From Choristoneura fumiferana (Eukaryota; Arthropoda; Insecta; Lepidoptera; Tortricidae): a stretch of 64,000 nucleotides of DNA. The stretch is from the NCBI RefSeq assembly GCF_025370935.1, contig NC_133474.1:20490826-20554825 (forward strand), read 5' to 3'. Positions 20,835 to 30,224 of this stretch are shown piece after piece. Position numbers and translations under genes: made by a program. A model generated the notes under the pieces. The model was given only the letters and a program-made list of their open reading frames with translations. It was not told where the DNA came from and made no database searches. Positions within the stretch are counted from its first letter, which is position 1; every line of letters starts with the position of its first letter.

Positions 20835-21229
20835 GTAAAGGTGTCAAAGAGTAGCGACACACTTTGTGCTACAAATCCAGGATGAAAGCCCATCTTTCTT
20901 CTATGATCAAAACCTACAAAAAATATAGCGCCAAAACACTCTAATTCACACGCAGCCTCATTGAAATTTCTCTCGACGTTGCCGAATTTTGTCCGAATCT
21001 TTGGCCGGCGGGAATGACGTATTACGTCCTAAGGGACGTAAAGGTCCAGTTTATGGCGCGTCCCGAGGGTGAACCCTTATTTAGGGAGGCGTGTTCTCAA
21101 TACCGATACCGGGATTCGGTATTGATTGGGGATGCCTGCAAAATTTAGCACTTTCTCGCCAGTGGACGTATTGTCGGATTTTAATATTTTTCGACGAGAA
21201 TAAATAATTTTGAAAAATTGCTCGATGGA
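20835..21229. other. Unrecognised; small hairpin
   Basis: CAATACCGATACCGGGATTC and GGTATTG near 21099-21125 form a ~10-bp stem. Nothing else recognised. Confidence 0.4.
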
Positions 21230-21415
21230 TTGATGGACGTTGGGGCCGATCTGTTCTTATATACTATAAGACAAAGCGTTTGTAGGTCTACCGCAAGGTG
21301 ACTGATGACCAAGTAAAGGTCGCAGGAAATCGATGGAGGATGCGGATTGTGGTGTTTCTAAGGGAGAGGCCTATTATTACTAGCACTGGACGTCTTCGTG
21401 CTGATGATACTGAAA
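21230..21415 (+). mobile_element. RTE-like LINE 3' end, divergent
   Basis: GTTGGGGCCGATCTGTTCTT, GTCGCAGGAAATCGATGGAG, GGGAGAGGCCTATTATTACT, GCACTGGACGTCTTCGTGCT, GATGATACTG. Same order as the subfamily-1 tail with many changes. Confidence 0.6.
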
Positions 21416-22092
21416 CATTATAATGAACATGATTAGTTAAATCAAATTACACATAGCTCTTGGGTGACCTCACTTCGATTGCTCTCGTCTCTGGGCTGGT
21501 GCCCCACGATACCAGCTTGTACCACTTATCGCTTACAAAGCAGGTGAGAAACTTGGTTGTCCAGTTCTTTGCAGTGAATCAATTATCTGTCCTTATGAAA
21601 ACCACACCGATGAAGCTAATCATTTTTGGTTGTTCTCCCTTGTTTACTGGAAAGAGGATACTTCTTAATAACAGAAAAATTGCAACTGACAATACAACTA
21701 AATAGAGAATCTTCTCCTTTTTTCAAAAGATACGATTGTATCTTTGAAAGTGCTGCCAAATAGGGAACCTTCTTCGTCTTTTTAAGTTGGTTCAAAGCAA
21801 AAATAATGAAATACCGTTTACCTTCAGATACCAGTACCATTCTAGAAGCTTCGTGTGACGTAAGTCAATACGGGCGAGTAGATTAGCTAAATGTTTTATC
21901 CGCAGCAACGTTACACCCGCCATTTGCTGTGTAACGGTTATGTACCGAATGTGACCTTAGTGCGGTCCTGTAAACTGACTTTTGTGCTCTTGGGTCGTAA
22001 TGATCTAATTTGTGAGTTCCTTGTTGAAGGTAGTTTACAGATGGCATTATTATAGAGCCACAGTCCAGAAGACTACAAGAGGCTACTAATAC
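21416..22092. other. Unrecognised sequence
   Basis: No repeat or gene recognised. Opposed open frames 21460-21705 and 21616-21840 overlap and lack motifs. Confidence 0.4.
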
Positions 22093-22225
22093 TTGAAAAT
22101 ACAAACTGAAATATAGATGCACAGAAAGACCAGAAAAATAAGACCATCACTGGGAATCGAACCCAGGTCCTCGGTATTCCGTACCGCGTGCTATACCGCT
22201 ACACCAACTGTTGACCATCAGTGGT
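22093..22225 (-). mobile_element. tRNA-SINE 3, inverted
   Basis: The minus strand reads GGTGTAGCGGTATAGCACGC, GAGGACCTGGGTTCGATTCC (B-box-like GGTTCGATTCC) and CTTTCTGTGCATCTATATTT, CAGTTTGTATTTTC. Related copies are at 25745 (+), 34296 (+) and 56500 (-). Confidence 0.65.
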
Positions 22226-22246
22226 GTAGCGGTATAGCACGCGGTA
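22182..22246. repeat. Perfect 25-bp inverted repeat over the SINE 3 head
   Basis: TACCGCGTGCTATACCGCTA-CACCA (22182-22206) is the exact reverse complement of 22222-22246, with a 15-bp spacer. The SINE head is thus present twice, back to back. Confidence 0.85.
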
Positions 22247-22350
22247 TGTTTATCCGTTGCCTAGTATCCATACATACAAGAAGCTTTGCTTAGTTTGGGA
22301 CTTAGTCAATTCGTGTGAAGTGTACCATGATATTTATTTATTAATTTATC
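22240..22350 (+). mobile_element. tRNA-SINE 2, 3' portion
   Basis: TATGTTTATCCGTTGCCTAG, AAGCTTTGCTTAGTTTGGGA, AGTGTACCATGATATTTATT match the 3' part of the copy at 24754-25340. Confidence 0.65.
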
Positions 22351-22929
22351 TGTGGCCTCCTTTACTGCTGCTCACTCTCACATCAGATTCGAAGTCGCCT
22401 TTTACATCACAGTTGAAAAAAAAATACGGATCTCTCTGTACGTGAGTTCGACTCGCTCTTGCCCGGTGTTTATTAAATAAGCGACTATCGTTTGGACACT
22501 TTGTTTATTTATGCTGACATAAAGCTGTCTCATTTCTCATTAACGTCTATATTAACTCTAATTATAATCCTGTCAGGTTGAATTAATTAATTAGTGTTGT
22601 TCACGAGCCTAGAGCTAATCTTGATGATTATTCAGGAAATCAAAACTTTGCGTCGACAGAATCCACTATGTTACCAAATATTGTTGTAATGTCGGAAAAA
22701 AAACGATTTTTCATTGAAAAAAAAAAAACGAATTTGGAGACAAAAAGTAAGCAAAATAAGTCAGATCAGGTCATTGAGAGTTCGTTCTGAAGCAATATTA
22801 AGGCCATATTATTGCTTATATTGTAATTTTTACTCTATCTCTCTTAAGTATCCCGGGTCAATTACGGTCAGCTTTATAAAGCTGAAAAAAATCAAAGTAA
22901 AAAAAAGAAATAGGATATAAAAGTAAGTT
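22351..22929. other. Mostly unrecognised
   Basis: 22437-22470 (GTGAGTTCGACTCGCTCTTG, CCCGGTGTTT) is an end fragment of the GGTTCCGTA family. The remainder is AT-rich and unrecognised. Confidence 0.4.
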
Positions 22930-23015
22930 ATGTGTTATTCCAAACGTCCAACTAACTAAATACATCCAAATTTTATCCAGCCGTTGTTGCGTGAGGAAGT
23001 AACACACAGACAATG
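22930..23015 (-). repeat. AGCTAGT-end repeat, internal fragment
   Basis: AACTAACTAAATACATCCAA, TTTTATCCAGCCGTTGTTGC and GTGAGGAAGTAACACACAGA match, reversed, the GTTACT..GGCTGGACGGATTTAGATG stretch of the copy at 48292. Confidence 0.5.
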
Positions 23016-23320
23016 TGCACACACACGTACTCTCGAAACCTTTTACTCCCGTAGTGCACACATACGCTCATAAAAATACTAACACACAAATATAATTAAC
23101 ATTTATTAGAATTAGAGCACAATTTTTATGCCGACGCTATACGAGGTTAAATGTTACGGAAGCTATGACAATATTATCTAAGTATCTAACAAATTGCGGG
23201 GTCAGTAATAGGGTGGCTTATTATTATAACCGTAGAGCTTTTAACCCATCGACCCAAATATTGGGGCTGTCCACAATCTTTCACTTCTAAGTAGTACTTA
23301 GTTAATATAATGTGTTGTTT

Positions 23321-23418
23321 TTAACCACCAACGCAAAAAGAGGGGTGTTATACGTTTGAAGATAACGTCTGTCTTCGGTGTTGCAGCTATCAAATGGATG
23401 GACAGATTTCGATGCTTT
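23321..23418 (-). repeat. GGTGCCACAGACAG repeat, truncated
   Basis: TTAACCACCAACGCAAAAAG, AGGGGTGTTATACG, then GATGGACAGATTTCGATGC. This is the reverse of the family 3' end. It abuts the GGTTCCGTA element directly. Confidence 0.6.
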
Positions 23419-23419
23419 T

Positions 23420-24071
23420 TTAGGTTCCGGAGCCAAAATGACAAAAACGGAACCCTTATAGTTTCGCCATGTCTGTCTGTCTGTCTGTCCGTCCGTCCGC
23501 GGCTTTGCTCAGGGACTATCAATGCTAGAAAGCTGTTATTTTGCACGGATATATATGTAAACTATGCCGACAAAATGGTATAATCAAGAATTCTAAAAAA
23601 AAATTTTTTAGGGTACCTCCCATAGACGTAAAGTGGGGGTGATTTTTTTTCTCATCCAACCCTATAGTGTGGGGTATCGTTGAATAGGTCCGAAACCATT
23701 AGGGGTTTGATAAGACGATTTTTCGATTCAGTGATATGTTTGCGAAATATTCAACTTTAAAGTGCAAATTCTCGTGAAAATCGAGCGTCCCCCACCCCCC
23801 TCTAAAATCTAAGCCGGTGGGTGGAAAAATTTGAAAAAAATCAGGATGGTAACAAGTATATCAAACTTTCAAGGAAAAATGTAACGGCTAAGTTTGCTTG
23901 AGAATTATTAGTATTTTAAGAGTAAATAGCAGCTTAAGGTATAAAATATACCTAAACTTGGAAGATTCCGTATAAAATACGAAATCCTTAGAAAGATATT
24001 ACTTATTTTTTTCGTAATGGCTACGGAACCCTATTTTGGGCGTGTCCGACACGCTCTTGGCCGGTTTTTTT
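23420..24071 (-). repeat. GGTTCCGTA repeat, long (~650-bp) copy
   Basis: From left: AGGTTCCGGAGCCAAAATG, CATGTCTGTCTGTCTGTCTG, TCCGCGGCTTTGCTCAGGGA, CTATAGTGTGGGGTATCG, ATGGCTACGGAACCCTATTT, CGTGTCCGACACGCTCTTGG, CCGG. In reverse it aligns end to end with 58329-58949, differing mainly by scattered substitutions and small indels. No coding capacity. Class unknown; an abundant dispersed family. Confidence 0.85.
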
Positions 24072-24099
24072 TACAGCTTTTCTTTGCTGCGATTATTGA

Positions 24100-24212
24100 T
24101 ATAACTGGACTTTTAAATAAATAAATATAATGGGACATTTGACACCAATTGATGTGGTCCCAAACTAAGCTTGTAATATGGATACTAGGCAACGGATAAA
24201 CATACGTATAGA
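24100..24212 (-). mobile_element. tRNA-SINE 2, 3' portion
   Basis: TGGGACATTTGACACCAATT, GGTCCCAAACTAAGCTTG and GGATACTAGGCAACGGATAA are the reverse of the SINE 2 3' end. Confidence 0.65.
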
Positions 24213-24369
24213 CAGCCGGTGAAATTACTTGACGTATCCCATCTCAGGCCTCTAAGTTGGCAACGCATCTGCAATCCCCCTAGTGTTGCAGGTGTCTATG
24301 GGCGGTGGTGATCTCTTACCATCAGGAGACCCACTTGCTCGTTTGCCATCCAGTCTAATAAAAAAAATA
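24213..24369 (+). repeat. GCCGGTGAAATTACT...TTGCCATCCAGT repeat, copy 1
   Basis: CCCATCTCAGGCCTCTAAGT, TGGCAACGCATCTGCAA, TTACCATCAGGAGACCCA, CTTGCTCGTTTGCCATCCAG and an oligo(A) end. A second copy is at 50278-50436. The A-rich 3' end suggests a retroposon 3' UTR. Confidence 0.7.
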
Positions 24370-24504
24370 TAGATAAATACATACTTAAATACATATTAAA
24401 CATCTAAGACCCGAGAACATTGCAGTCAGGTTTTCTAAGCACTTGGCCATCTGGTCGTCTGAAATGACAATGAACGGGGTTTTCCACCCCCTGTTGACCC
24501 ATAG

Positions 24505-24545
24505 CTGATTGCCTTGGTCTTAGACGAAGACTTTACTTTGGCACA
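24505..24545 (-). repeat. Fragment of the 41.0/62.1-kb repeat
   Basis: CTTGGTCTTAGACGAAGACT and TTACTTTGGCAC match the GGTCTTAGACGAAG landmark of the element at 62095-62465. Confidence 0.5.
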
Positions 24546-24570
24546 CTACAGCATAAAAAGTCGTTTACCC

Positions 24571-24749
24571 GACCGGACCAACCAACCGGATAGCACAGTT
24601 GTTAAAGAACCTAACAACGAAGCTTGAAGTCCCGGGTTCGATCGGCGGTCGGGGCAGATTATATTTGTATGAAAAATATCTACAAATGTTTGTTCTCGAG
24701 TCTTGGGTGTCTCATATGCATTTATGTATGTATTAACCTTTATTTTTAA
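24571..24749 (+). mobile_element. tRNA-SINE 2, diverged 5' copy
   Basis: AACGAAGCTTGAAGTCCCGG, GTTCGATCGGCGGTCGGGGC, AGATTATATTTGTATGAAAA, ATGTTTGTTCTCGAGTCTTG. It sits directly upstream of a second copy in the same orientation. Confidence 0.65.
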
Positions 24750-24890
24750 TGACGACCGGCTGGCCAAGTGGTTAGAGAACCTGACTACGAAGCTTGAGTT
24801 CCCGGGTTCAATTCCCGGCCGGGGCAGATATTTTTATGAATAATACGAATGTTTGTTGTGGGGTCTTGAATGTTTAATATGTATTTAAGT

Positions 24891-24902
24891 ATGTATTTAT
24901 CT
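24891..24902. repeat. Target-site duplication ATGTATTTATCT (left)
   Basis: Exact match to 25233-25244; brackets the inverted SINE 1 insertion. Confidence 0.85.
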
Positions 24903-25153
24903 CAGAACAAGGGCTTGGGCCATAGTTCCCACGCGGGCCCAGTGCGGATTGGAACCTTCACACGCACCATTGAATTGCTTCGCAGGTTTGTGCAGGTTTC
25001 CTCACGATGTTTTCCTTCACCGCAAAGCTCGTGGTAAATTTCAAATGTAATTCCGCACATGAATTTCGAAAAACTCAGAGGTGCGAGCCGGGGTTCGAAC
25101 CCACGACCCTCTGTTTGAGAGGCGATAGGTCAAACCACTAGGCCACCACGGCT
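24903..25153 (-). mobile_element. tRNA-SINE 1, inverted 5' part of a rearranged copy
   Basis: Reverse-oriented body and complete tRNA-like head, ending at 25153 with CACCACGGCT. It lacks the 3' tail, which is found on the other strand immediately downstream. Confidence 0.85.
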
Positions 25154-25166
25154 ATCTCCCTCGGCT

Positions 25167-25235
25167 AGCCCTCTTGTTCTGAGAGGAGGCCTGTGCCCAG
25201 TGGGACGTATATAGGCTGGGATGATGATGATGATG
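25167..25235 (+). mobile_element. tRNA-SINE 1, 3' tail of the same rearranged copy
   Basis: AGCCCTCTTGTTCTGAGAGG, AGGCCTGTGCCCAGTGGGAC, GTATATAGGCTGGGATGATG. A 13-nt filler (25154-25166) separates it from the inverted body, and ~15 nt (CTTGTTCTGAG region) is present in both parts. Confidence 0.85.
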
Positions 25236-25555
25236 TATTTATCTATGTAAGTATGTTTATCCGTTGCTTAGTACCCATAACACAAGCTCTGCTTATTTGG
25301 GACTGGGTCATAGTGTCAAGTGTCCCATGGTTCTTTTATTTTATTTTTACTTTATTTTTTACATCCAGCACATATACAAAGTTTACGAGCAAAGTGAAAA
25401 ATAATTTAAAAGGTGCATTTAAATTCCTTAGCGGTCGAGAGGAGACTCAGTTGATTGTAACAAATTCAACCTTTTTAAGATTTTTTTAGGCGCTTTGTAC
25501 CTAATCAACCGAACAAATTTATCTTCGCATGGATAATTTTCATGTTCATGTTCAA

Positions 25556-25682
25556 AAACCTGCTTTCAAATGAAAAAACCGCATTCAAATCGGTCCACCT
25601 GTTTAAGAGCTACGGTGCCACAGACAGACAGACAGACATACAGACACACATAGCGGTAAAACTTATAACAACCCTGTTTTGG
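25556..25682 (+). repeat. GGTGCCACAGACAG repeat, 5'-truncated
   Basis: CCGCATTCAAATCGGTCCAC, AGAGCTACGGTGCCACAGAC, AGACAGACAGACATACAGAC. The terminal CTCTTTTTG is altered to TTTTGGAATC repeats. Confidence 0.7.
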
Positions 25683-25744
25683 AATCTTTTTTTGTTTTGG
25701 AATCTTTTTGTATTTTTTATTTCAATTTCAAATTTTTACTTTTA

Positions 25745-25830
25745 CGGTCATCCCGTAACGGCACGGAATGCCGAGGACCTGAGTTCGATTTCCAGTGCTG
25801 GTCTTAATTTTTAATTTTCTGGTTTAATTT
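25745..25830 (+). mobile_element. tRNA-SINE 3, short copy
   Basis: AACGGCACGGAATGCCGAGG, ACCTGAGTTCGATTTCCAGT, GCTGGTCTTAATTTTTAATT. B-box-like GAGTTCGATTTCC. Confidence 0.6.
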
Positions 25831-25990
25831 TTTTCTCACGTTGACAACTGCTCGTCACCTTTTACGAAAAATTTCACCAAATGTATTACGATGAGCTTAA
25901 ATTGCGTAGCAACTGTGTGAAAGTAATTGAAATTCAACCCGAAAAGTACTTGTTATTGAATAGATAGTCGCTCCGTTGGTCAAATGTGGT

Positions 25991-26270
25991 CTTCATCATC
26001 AGCTCCACTTCACCAAATGATGATTTTCAAGAGCAAATGCACGAATTACTACTAAATATATCGAAATTACCATAGGTGCCACTACAATATTTGAAGAGTT
26101 ATCATCAGATCCTGATTATGCTTATGGGTCCTAATTCAAAGCAGTCCTAGACGCCCGAAAAAAAGAATTTCAAATCGGTTTATAATTAATGACGGAGTTC
26201 TGAGGTAACAAACATAAAAAAATACAACCGAATTGATAACCTCCTCCTTTTTTTTGAAGTCGGTTAATTA
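25991..26270 (+). repeat. Dispersed repeat ending GAAGTCGGTTAA
   Basis: ATCATCAGATCCTGATTATG, AGAATTTCAAATCGGTTTAT, TTCTGAGGTAACAAACATAA, ACCGAATTGATAACCTCCTC, TTTTGAAGTCGGTTAATT. This is a widespread lepidopteran repeat motif from my general knowledge. Single copy here, no coding. Confidence 0.6.
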
Positions 26271-26867
26271 GTAATGACCGCGCTAATCTAGCATTATGTT
26301 CGTATTTATCATGCTCTTAATTAGCTTCATTTCATTACACATCGGACAGACGTTTTGACTTTGACACTAGATAATAAAGTTCCATATTAAATAATATCAA
26401 AGTAAACAATATTTTTTGCTTATAGGTACCACCGTACCAAGATTGGTCGAGTGTTTATCGGAAGATTAAAAATACTCGTTGGTATTATTTTAAACATTTC
26501 CACATTATTGTTAGCTTCTTTATTCATACAATAATGATTTTATGAAGTTATTTCGTATATAAATGTTTAAGGTCAGTTTTTAGGAGGGTTAAAGTGCAGG
26601 GTGGTCATTTATAATTGGGTACCGTTGTTCACAGGGTGGCTATTTCAGTGGGTTGATGTTATGATAAAATTTACGACAGAGGCGAAGTAGCTAATTATTT
26701 TGAGTAGCTACTATCATTACGTACAAACACGGTGAGATATTAATTAGTTTGCCTTCGTTAGCTTGCATGCAACCAAGTTCTTTATTTCTTTTAATTTGTA
26801 TGTTTTAAGACAATTAATTACTAACATCGTAAATGTCTATTATTTTTTGTACCTTTTTATTTTGTAA
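26271..26867. other. Unrecognised AT-rich sequence
   Basis: Nothing recognised. Confidence 0.4.
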
Positions 26868-27030
26868 AGTAGCTTTTGTCCGCGACTTCGTCTGTCAGGA
26901 ATCAGTAAACTTTTCGAGGTGAAAGCTATCCTATATCCTTCCACGGGACTCAAACTACCTCTATACCTGATTTCATCTAAATCGGTTCAGCGGTTTAAGC
27001 GTGAGGAGTTAACAGATATGCAGACTAAAT
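26868..27030 (-). repeat. AGCTAGT-end repeat family
   Basis: TAGCTTTTGTCCGCGACTTC, AGCTATCCTATATCCTTCCA, CGGGACTCAAACTACC, TTCATCTAAATCGGTTCAGC. Reverse of the copy at 63040. The open frame 26919-27206 reads out of this repeat. Confidence 0.65.
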
Positions 27031-27186
27031 TTAGTAAACAGTTTTTGCAAGCTGGCATTCCTTTTGTTTTCGCGATTTTTTTTAATTTATTTTTGATTTT
27101 ATTACTCGTTCGTTGGCGATTTTTTTATGAATTGGCTGATAATTTTCACTTGATATTATTATTATGTCAATTTTTTTTTTCAAAAT

Positions 27187-27250
27187 CAAATGGGGGAGGT
27201 TTATGACCAACAGTGGACGTCTTACTTCTAATAATATGATGGTGATGATT
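27187..27250 (+). mobile_element. RTE-like LINE tail fragment
   Basis: ATGGGGGAGGTTTATGACCA, ACAGTGGACGTCTTACTTCT, ATGATGGTGATGAT. Only the final ~60 bp. Confidence 0.6.
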
Positions 27251-27929
27251 GTATCAATCTAACTCAACTGGTGACGCTTATTAGTATCCACATTAATTTT
27301 AAAGCCTATTATAAAAAAAATATCATGACCAGTTCAAAAATTCCCACTAATTGGTCCCGACTTTTGAAGTTTAACTTACTTGACAGGTTCTGGACTACTA
27401 GACTGGTTTTTCATTTACATTTTTAGTAAAAAATGGCAGCAGGATTTTTTATTTTTTAAAATCATTCTTAAAGCTAATCTTGAATTTATTGCTCTTGGTG
27501 TTGAATATCCCATTCAGAATTTCTTTACGATATGAAAACCATTCCTGATAACTAAAGCCGTGAACCAATTCTAAAGGTGCAATCACACTGTTTTACAACC
27601 GGCCCGAGCGATGGCATGGAATTTATTCTACGACCGCTAACTCCAACGTCTCCGCTCGGAGCCAGTTCCCCATGCAAAATTGAACAACGGGCATTTTATA
27701 GCTTTTAAAGGGCGATAAAACAGACGTTCCGGTGACGAAAAATGACGTCATTTAACTTGTAAATTTCTTCTCATAAGCGAGTAATCTTGGTTAATGTACG
27801 GTGGGACTAAGATTTGATTGGTTGGATTCGATTTTTAGAGATTATGGAAGGAAAATGGCACCTTTCACCTCTCTGTAAGTTTTTCATTTAAAGCTATGGT
27901 CTTTTGGTCGCGTCCATATCGGCTCGCTT
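27251..27929. other. Unrecognised sequence
   Basis: No family recognised. Confidence 0.4.
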
Positions 27930-28245
27930 TTTTTTTCCCACTGCTGGGCAAAGCCCTCCCCTTTCTCTTTCCACTCGTCTCTAGCTTCGGCAAAACGTTG
28001 CCAGTCCGGCTGGAATCGTCCCGCCACCTTCTTTTAGGCCTACCTCTGCTCTGGTACCGAAGGCTTGGAACACAATCAGCGGTGATCTTGGCCCAACGAT
28101 CAAGATGCATCCGGCAGACATGACCTGCCTAGTCCCACTTAGTGTGGCGGTCTTTGACCCCACATCGACAATTCGGATTTTGGAGCGCAGTTTAGTGTTT
28201 CTGATTCTATCAGCTCTTCGAACACGTAGGATATTGGTTGAATAC
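27930..28245 (-). mobile_element. RTE-like LINE 3' end, GRPKRRWRDD subfamily
   Basis: The minus frame contains SRGRPKRRWRDDSS; other frames carry the LAQQW-like end (TTTGCCCAGCAGTGGGAA on the minus strand). RGRPKRRWRDD is the conserved basic motif of RTE C-termini. Frameshifted and truncated. Confidence 0.65.
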
Positions 28246-28259
28246 CAAGGTTTAGCATA

Positions 28260-28600
28260 TGTTGGCGGCCAATCGTAAAATCCGCCAGATCACGAAATTC
28301 CTAGGCACATCATGAAATGGCGCCATTTCATGAATTGGCTAAGGGACATCCGCCATATCGTTTAAAACTCACCGTTTAACGATTTGCCTACGTTTAGGCA
28401 GATCATGAAATTCCTAGGCATATCATGAAGTTTAGGCAGATCCGCCATCATCGCCATATCGGTTCTGGCACTTCGCCGGCCGCTACTGAAGCGCGCTCGC
28501 TTCGCTCGCTCGGCTCGTGAGTTCTGGTCACAGTTCATACTAACCACACTCCTCGCTTCGCTCATCGTACCTTAATTTTTCTTTTTTTCGAGCTATCACG
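28260..28600. repeat. Repeat-rich segment with a 24-bp palindrome
   Basis: A perfect 24-bp palindrome at 28310-28333 is centred on GGCGCC. AAATTCCTAGGCACATCATG (28296-28315) recurs as AAATTCCTAGGCATATCATG (~28408-28427). A CGCGCTCGCTTCGCTCGCTC stretch follows. Looks like a dispersed non-coding repeat; class unknown. Confidence 0.5.
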
Positions 28601-28734
28601 ATGTGCCCGGTATAGATCTAGGAATATCAACGTATGCGTTGCATTGACTTTTTTACAATGTGGTCTAATTCCAAAACCATTTCGAGGAATAGGTTTATTA
28701 AATCATTTCATAACATTTTAGTAAAAAAATACTT

Positions 28735-28747
28735 AAAGATCGTGTGT
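28735..28747. repeat. Target-site duplication AAAGATCGTGTGT (left)
   Basis: Exact 13-bp match to 28969-28981, flanking a truncated tRNA-SINE 1. Confidence 0.9.
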
Positions 28748-28968
28748 CATCATCCCAGCCTATATACGTCCCACTGCTGGGCACAGGCCTCCTCTCAGAA
28801 CAAGAGGGCTTGGGCCATAGTATCCACGAGGGCCCAGTGCGGACTGGGAACTTCGCACGCACCATTGAATCGCTTCGCAGGTTCGTACAGGTTTCCTCAC
28901 GATGTTTTCCTACACCGCAAAGCTCGTGGTAAATTTCAAATGTAATTCCGCACATGAATTTCGTCATG
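28748..28968 (-). mobile_element. tRNA-SINE 1, 5'-truncated with target duplication
   Basis: The CATCATCCCAGCC tail lies at the left and the copy ends at CCGCACATGAATTTCGTCAT, so the tRNA-like head is missing. The 13-bp duplication shows that truncation happened during insertion (incomplete reverse transcription), not by later deletion. Confidence 0.9.
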
Positions 28969-28981
28969 AAAGATCGTGTGT

Positions 28982-29333
28982 ATATTTGCAAAATAACGTG
29001 TGACCTTTGTTTGACTTTCATCGTAAATAATCGTTAAAATGTTACTTAACCGCCTATTCCTAACACTGCCAGGTGACAGAAGACAGTTTTTCTTAAATAA
29101 TTGTGACGGGCAAATATTAAACGGGTTATTATTAGACGGGTATTTATTGTATGGGCCAAGTTGCCCGAACTAAATGAATTTATTATTTTATTTATTTATT
29201 AAATATAAACGCAGTTTTTAACGCCATGGCAACTATGGTTAGCTATAATTCGGGTAACTTATAAATAGGATTAAAAATTTAAAACCCACCTAAAATCAAA
29301 TTCCTTCAAATAGATGTCTTCAATTCGCCTATT
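28982..29333. other. Unrecognised AT-rich sequence
   Basis: ACGGGTTATTATTAGACGGG-type short repeats near 29110-29150; nothing else. Confidence 0.35.
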
Positions 29334-29651
29334 TTATGAGAAAATAAAATAAAAATAAACATTGTTTTTTGAGACCAATGCCAATTGTCTCTCAGGCACA
29401 TCGTTATATGCCTGGTCAACTTTACGATACATTTGACTATAATACTTGGTAATATCAAACATGACTAAGTAATTATTTTTTAAACAATATAAAATTACTA
29501 ACTGTAAAATAGCGATAGGTTGTTTTAGCAAATGACTAAACCACAAGAGACCTACATTATTATCTAAGCGTTTCATCACAAACAGTCGTATCTCTTCATA
29601 TATATGTCTCATAAGGTGCCAGCAGGCTTTATTTGTCCCTTGTCTAATACA
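29334..29651 (-). other. Unidentified open frame, 92 codons from ATG
   Basis: The minus-strand frame opens after an in-frame stop at ~29652. It has an ATG at 29612 and stops at 29334. It encodes MRHIYEEIRLFVMKRLDNNV, a hydrophobic stretch (LLWFSHLLKQPIAILQLVIL), then FDITKYYSQMYRKVDQAYND and VPERQLALVS. Unlike most frames here it is not a repeat by-product and has a balanced, helix-like amino-acid composition. I do not recognise the family. It could be a decayed exon, an old viral or transposon remnant, or chance. No splice sites were assigned. Confidence 0.3.
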
Positions 29652-30224
29652 TTATGTAATTCTTTCCTTATTCTTAATATAATAAGCCAATTTCCCGAGT
29701 ACTTTCCTTCTTATTCAGTTATACCTTTTTAGCGGTCGCAGGTGGTGCATTCTCACCATAAACACTCTAGTTTTTCCTTACATTGTTTTTTCTTGTATCC
29801 AACCAACGTATCTTTATCCCAAGGACCTATATACCTACATATAAAACCCAGCTTAGCTTACACTGGTCGTTATAGAAAATAACACCAAATTAGCTGGACC
29901 CCCGAATTGTATATGGTGTTGTTGATTTCATGTGTCGAGTTATTTCGGTGGTTATTAGGAAAACAACACTTATTTACAAGAAAGGGTAGTCCTAACTCAA
30001 GTTCATTTTTAGGGATCATTATTGCGTAAATTTCGGAGCTGTCTTGTTATTCCAGGAATATACCTCGTTAGCCTTTTCAACACTTCAGTTCTTTGTTATT
30101 TCGATCTATCTAGAACTTGCCGATTACCTTTTACGTGGATGATATGAGTATTATTAAAGTAGTTCTACTTGAAATGATTGTTACAGTTATTACTTTAATC
30201 CCTACTATCCCTACTTCCATACTT
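29652..30224. other. Unrecognised sequence
   Basis: Nothing recognised. Confidence 0.4.

Larger units (their letters stand above)
24754..25340 (+). mobile_element. tRNA-SINE 2, interrupted by an inverted SINE 1
   Basis: The head GGCTGGCCAAGTGGTTAGAG..GACTACGAAG..CCGGGTTCAATTCCCGG has an A-box TGGCCAAGTGG and a B-box GGTTCAATTCC. The CTGACTACGAA string resembles an arginine tRNA (ACG) anticodon arm, so a tRNA-Arg origin is inferred. The body runs to ATGTATTTATCT (24891-24902) and resumes at 25233 after the insertion, continuing TATGTTTATCCGTTGCTTAG to about 25340. Confidence 0.8.

Noticed and set aside
22182..22246. tRNA gene near GGTTCGATTCC
   Set aside because: It belongs to a repeated SINE 3 head; no cloverleaf closes.
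23465..23505. TGTCTGTCTGTC / GTCCGTCCGTCC tracts as a CRISPR-like or regulatory array
   Set aside because: These are simple tetranucleotide repeats that are part of the GGTTCCGTA family and recur at each copy.
29334..29651. Calling the unidentified frame a viral gene
   Set aside because: The composition is suggestive but I recognise no family motif, so no origin is assigned.
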